In this document: positions 5,494 through 8,452 of the stretch, piece after piece
How the letters are laid out: each line of letters begins with the position of its first letter
Position numbering within the stretch: the first letter of the stretch is position 1
Source of the DNA: Cellvibrionales bacterium UBA1854
Lineage (GTDB): Bacteria; Pseudomonadota; Gammaproteobacteria; Pseudomonadales; Porticoccaceae
Reading direction: 5' to 3'
DNA length: 8,452 nt
Assembly (NCBI GenBank): GCA_002338445.1
Contig: DDII01000088.1
Span: 1-8,452, forward strand
Translations under genes and position numbers: made by a program
The notes under the pieces: model-generated
The model's database searches: none
Told to the model about the DNA's origin: nothing
What the model saw: the letters and a program-made list of their open reading frames with translations, nothing else

Positions 5494-7932
5494 TCAGAAT
5501 TTATATTCCATTTTTGCGATAAAGTGTCTTGGCAGTTCAGGTAAGACTATAACGGATCCAAATAGGTTGGGGAAATTTGACCTGAAATATCGTTCATCAG
5601 TGAGGTTTTTGCCCGTGATGCTAACAAGCCAGTTGTCAGTTTCATAATTCACACCCGCGCTGACGAGTGTATAGCCGGGTAACATTACCGAATTTGAGTA
5701 TCCTGAAGGGACTGCGTCGACATCTGCTACACTTCCACTCAACGCAAAGCCATTATCAAAGTCATAAGTTGCAGTTGCGGAAATGATATTCTTAGGAACT
5801 CCGGCTCTTCTAGCGCCCGTGGTTGCCGAGCTGATAACCCCATTGAGTTGGCCGCCCCAAGTAAGTGTGGGATCTATTGAAGGTAAATCCTCTGCACCTA
5901 TGAAACTAAATCTAAAGCCCGAATTTAACGTGTTCAAATTAACCACCTCAATGTCGGAATATCCGAATGTCACTAGCAGTCCATCAGTCGCTAACCACCT
6001 CACTTCAAACTCACTTCCCTCTGTCTTTGAAGCTTGATTAGTAACCGTCGATTGCACCGAATAATCTGTGCGCTCTTGCTCGTAAATACTCAAAGCAAAA
6101 TAGAGCTTGTCATCAAGAAGGCTGCCTTTTACACCATACTCAAGCAAAGTAGAAATATCATAAGCTTCACCATCCGCAACATTGTCCACTGAGAGTTCTC
6201 CGCCCTGACCCGCAATCAAAGTCGATTGCTCTGCAGCTGTCACATAAGGGATCAAGCCCACGCCCGTATCATATGAGAGACTGGCTGTCCATGAAACACC
6301 ATCCACTTCATCTGAAGCAGATTCTCCTCCTGGTCCAAACAAAGGCGCACCCTCTGGCACACTGCTTTCAAGATCAATCTGATCCCAACGAACTCCAATA
6401 AGGGCCGTAAAACCAGATTCAAAATTTAAATCTGCCATTACTGCTAGTCCAAGGTCTAAATAATCACCCAAATAATACTCAGCATAATCATCATTTATTT
6501 CCGTCGCTAACAAGCGTCGGTCAAGTGCGGTTGATGGGCCAGTTAAATCTCTTCTGTGGAAATACTCGTTAATCCAATCGTCTCCATGATCATATTTGGT
6601 ATAACGAATTGAAGGCGACACAACTAGTGCTCCTTCCATCGAATCGGTATACAAATCTTTGGAAAGCATTAGTTTGTTCTCAAACACCCAAGTATCATGA
6701 AACTGAGAAAATCCATAAGCGTTTTCATTTAGGTTGTCATAAGACTCGTAAAACATCTTATTCGTAACACTCCAATCACCATCGGTCTCCACGAAAATGT
6801 CGAAGTACAAAGTAGTTACCTCATTCTCTAGGGTGTCATCTGCCCCAATTAAAGTAATGGACGGATCTAGAATTGTTGATCCAATATTCTGTAAGGTAGT
6901 ATCTGTAAAGTCTGCATACTCAACTGGATCAGTATCAGTAATAAGATTTGTCTCATTAATCGAAGTATCGCCAGACGTTAAAATCGCATCAGGACCGAAC
7001 CATAGATTCGCCTCACCGTACTCCTGATGAGAGATCTTCCCATCTCCATCAGTATCCAGTGGAGTTGGACTACCGGTGACATAGGTACCCGTGTCAATCA
7101 GATCTTGTGTGATTCTATTCCATCCAGCATTTTGGGACCCGGCATAATCATGATACATGCCGCCAAACTGGATTCGGATCATATCAGAAATATCCATGTC
7201 GAAGCTGGCCTGAACCATACTCTGCTCAACACCGGGCGAATTCACGTAGAAGCTATCTGAGTCCTCAAATTCACCATAAATATAGTAGCCCGTCGACTTT
7301 CCAGCGAATTCGGTTGGCCCCCCTATTTCAGCGGTGATTACAGATTTGCTCCAACTGCCAGTGGTAACGGAGACCGCTCCGGTCTCAGATTCGATGAAAG
7401 CACCAGTTTCCTCAATCCGAGCTGACTTAGGATTGAAGTTTAGATACCCACCAATTTTTGAAGGCCCATAGATAACAGACGCTGGTCCGCGCACGATGTC
7501 TACCCTATCCGATGCCCCGATAGGCGTCGGATAATTACCTGGGTTGTCAAGGCGCCTTACGCCCCGAAAATATGTCTCACCAGGCGTTCCTCGAACATCG
7601 AGGGTGCCTGCAACGCCAAAAAAAGATTGTGTGAAGGTGCCGGGAGCAACAAGGATCAGCTCATCGATATCATTCATCAGAAAGCGATCCATCATCTCTT
7701 CACTAATCGTTGACGCACTCCTGGGTGTTTCAAGAATTGATTTGTTAACCCCGAAGACCGAATCGACTGCCTCTCCGGGAAGACTGTTCAAATCCCCCGT
7801 AACAACGATTTCTTCTATGTCGTCAGACCAGAGACTCGATGAGCCGAGGCACACAATAATAATTGCGGTTGACAATTTAATATTCCAAACAAAACGTAAT
7901 GGATTACGACTATTTGACCTAGTGTGTTGCAT
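5494..7932 (-). CDS. TonB-dependent outer-membrane receptor with an EF-hand-type loop
   Basis: This 812-residue outer-membrane receptor would import a scarce ligand using TonB-ExbBD energy. It shows a signal peptide (basic n-region, STAIIIVCLGSSSLWS, cleavage probably near 36); a TonB-box-like IEEIVVTG (39-46); a plug domain (about 60-170) with LDVRGTPGETYFRGVRR (111-127) and VDIVRGPASVIYGPSKIGG (144-162); and a beta-barrel to the C-terminus, with the family's GKNLTDERYF motif and a terminal Phe. Residues 293-304 (DTDGDGKISHQE) are a perfect EF-hand calcium loop within a long acidic, probably extracellular insert (about 262-375). The plug style resembles siderophore-type receptors, but the ligand is unknown. 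The open frame continues upstream to 8157. The ATG at 7932 is chosen because GGGAGA lies six bases before it and a signal peptide starts there, while the upstream translation is unlike any receptor. No Fur box was recognised. No partner genes adjoin it; the neighbouring permease is convergent. Confidence 0.95.
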   Translation of the reverse strand: MQHTRSNSRNPLRFVWNIKLSTAIIIVCLGSSSLWSDDIEEIVVTGDLNSLPGEAVDSVFGVNKSILETPRSASTISEEMMDRFLMNDIDELILVAPGTFTQSFFGVAGTLDVRGTPGETYFRGVRRLDNPGNYPTPIGASDRVDIVRGPASVIYGPSKIGGYLNFNPKSARIEETGAFIESETGAVSVTTGSWSKSVITAEIGGPTEFAGKSTGYYIYGEFEDSDSFYVNSPGVEQSMVQASFDMDISDMIRIQFGGMYHDYAGSQNAGWNRITQDLIDTGTYVTGSPTPLDTDGDGKISHQEYGEANLWFGPDAILTSGDTSINETNLITDTDPVEYADFTDTTLQNIGSTILDPSITLIGADDTLENEVTTLYFDIFVETDGDWSVTNKMFYESYDNLNENAYGFSQFHDTWVFENKLMLSKDLYTDSMEGALVVSPSIRYTKYDHGDDWINEYFHRRDLTGPSTALDRRLLATEINDDYAEYYLGDYLDLGLAVMADLNFESGFTALIGVRWDQIDLESSVPEGAPLFGPGGESASDEVDGVSWTASLSYDTGVGLIPYVTAAEQSTLIAGQGGELSVDNVADGEAYDISTLLEYGVKGSLLDDKLYFALSIYEQERTDYSVQSTVTNQASKTEGSEFEVRWLATDGLLVTFGYSDIEVVNLNTLNSGFRFSFIGAEDLPSIDPTLTWGGQLNGVISSATTGARRAGVPKNIISATATYDFDNGFALSGSVADVDAVPSGYSNSVMLPGYTLVSAGVNYETDNWLVSITGKNLTDERYFRSNFPNLFGSVIVLPELPRHFIAKMEYKF

Positions 7933-7938
7933 AAACTC

Positions 7939-7944
7939 TCTCCC
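7939..7944 (-). promoter_or_regulatory. Ribosome binding site that fixes the TonB receptor start
   Basis: On the minus strand GGGAGA (followed by GAG) lies six bases before the ATG at 7932. It is the only good Shine-Dalgarno in the stop-free frame that runs up to 8157, and it agrees with the signal peptide start. Confidence 0.75.
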
Positions 7945-8146
7945 AATATTTAGAACGACGCTAAATCGCGGTCTTTCGGTATAGCTGTACCAACAAGGCA
8001 CCATCAGAAAGAAGTACCTACCTTCCCCAGCATGCCGATTGAGAACTAGCCTCGTACGTCGTTGGATCTGGTAAACGGCGCCACGGCCCGAATGCGCAAT
8101 ATGTGACATTGACAAAAATAAAACTCTGAAACATGACGCTGCACAA

Positions 8147-8152
8147 ATTATA
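8147..8152 (-). promoter_or_regulatory. Candidate -10 element of the TonB receptor promoter
   Basis: Read on the minus strand this is a perfect TATAAT. No good -35 lies 16-18 bases upstream, so an activator or a weak promoter would be needed. Transcription from here would start near 8140 and give a leader of about 208 bases before the receptor ATG. Confidence 0.35.
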
Positions 8153-8393
8153 ATCACCTTATGGAAGCAAAATCTTAATCAGACTTTCCACCTGAACGGA
8201 GTTTGCATCTTCTATGCCAAAAAGCGACTAGGCATTCGTAACTAAAAATTCAAAATAAAATGAGTCTGAAAAATTCCCCTTTTTTATCAATTGTCTACCT
8301 TAGATATTTAATAATCACTCGCTAAACTATTCGCTCATATAATTATTATTAGTCTTTTCCATCAAAATCCTACTTTTAAACATCTTTAAAAAC

Positions 8394-8417
8394 AAAGCAC
8401 CAACATCGTGCTTTTTT
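8394..8417. terminator. Intrinsic terminator hairpin, possibly bidirectional
   Basis: AAAGCAC (8394-8400) and GTGCTTT (8408-8414) form a perfect seven-base-pair stem around a seven-base loop. The T-run extends to 8417 on the plus strand. On the minus strand the stem is followed by GTTTTT, so it could stop transcription both ways. No plus-strand gene precedes it in the window. It therefore most likely ends a minus-strand gene just beyond the right edge and insulates the receptor gene from it. Confidence 0.6.
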
Positions 8418-8452
8418 GACTTTATATGGTTCTTGTTTGAGGCCAAACAGTG

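Larger units (their letters stand above)
7933..8452. other. Upstream region and long leader of the TonB receptor gene; no gene recognised
   Basis: Bases 7933-8157 lack stops in the receptor frame but have no start with a ribosome binding site, and their translation is not receptor-like, so I read them as a 5' leader. The part from 8158 to the right edge is A+T-rich. It holds a small cluster of GCAT inverted repeats (8202-8235) and a hairpin terminator (8394-8417). A minus-strand frame open from the right edge to about 8330 has no recognisable content. I recognised no cobalamin, TPP or other known riboswitch. Confidence 0.55.

Noticed and set aside
7544..7984. Plus-strand open frame of 146 codons opposite the TonB receptor
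   Set aside because: It lies antisense to the well-supported plug domain and signal peptide, and its translation shows no family features; a shadow frame.
7933..8157. 75-residue N-terminal extension of the TonB receptor (open frame to a GTG at 8157)
   Set aside because: The signal peptide and a strong GGGAGA ribosome binding site both fix the start at 7932. The upstream translation is rich in Arg, Cys and His and unlike any receptor domain.
8244..8276. Direct repeat AAAAATTC (8244-8251 and 8269-8276)
   Set aside because: Low-complexity A+T-rich sequence; a chance repeat is likely.
8300..8325. Possible Fur box (GTGATTATTAAATATC on the minus strand) upstream of the TonB receptor
   Set aside because: Only one hexamer resembles the Fur pattern, it is far from the start codon, and A+T-rich DNA gives such matches by chance. 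Iron control is therefore not claimed.

Overview
The window looks like a chromosomal stretch from a Gram-negative bacterium. A TonB-dependent outer-membrane receptor and an RND efflux adaptor/pump pair both need an outer membrane. The moderate-to-low G+C, judged by eye and not counted, and the receptor style (a TonB-box-like IEEIVVTG directly after the signal peptide) would fit a marine gammaproteobacterium. That placement is an inference; no rRNA or marker gene is present to test it.

Layout from left to right. (1) 1-1615, minus strand: an RND efflux operon. A periplasmic adaptor gene is followed by an RND pump gene that overlaps it by 8 bases and runs off the left edge after 166 codons. (2) 1616-2223: a gap of about 600 bases between divergent genes, holding two candidate operators, one near each gene. 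(3) 2224-3171, plus: an EamA/DMT-family inner-membrane transporter with a clear ribosome binding site and an 18-base near-palindrome just upstream. (4) 3267-3902, minus: a DUF985 (Cupin_5) protein that appears to carry a signal peptide. (5) 4112-5407, plus: an APC-superfamily amino acid permease. (6) 5451-5485: a strong hairpin between convergent genes. (7) 5494-7932, minus: a TonB-dependent receptor with a canonical EF-hand-type calcium-binding loop. (8) 7933-8452: the receptor's upstream region, with a perfect TATAAT about 215 bases before its start codon, and a hairpin terminator at the right edge.

The common theme is envelope transport: drug or metabolite export (RND pair, EamA protein), amino-acid-type uptake across the inner membrane (APC permease) and outer-membrane uptake (TonB receptor). 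Except for the RND pair, the genes alternate in orientation and look like separate transcription units, so there is no evidence that they form one pathway. I found no mobile element, CRISPR array, tRNA, rRNA or defence system, and no gene set that clearly forms an undescribed system. The points most worth a second look are the EF-hand loop in the receptor, the apparently exported DUF985 cupin, the two operator-like palindromes in the divergent gap, and the long receptor leader.
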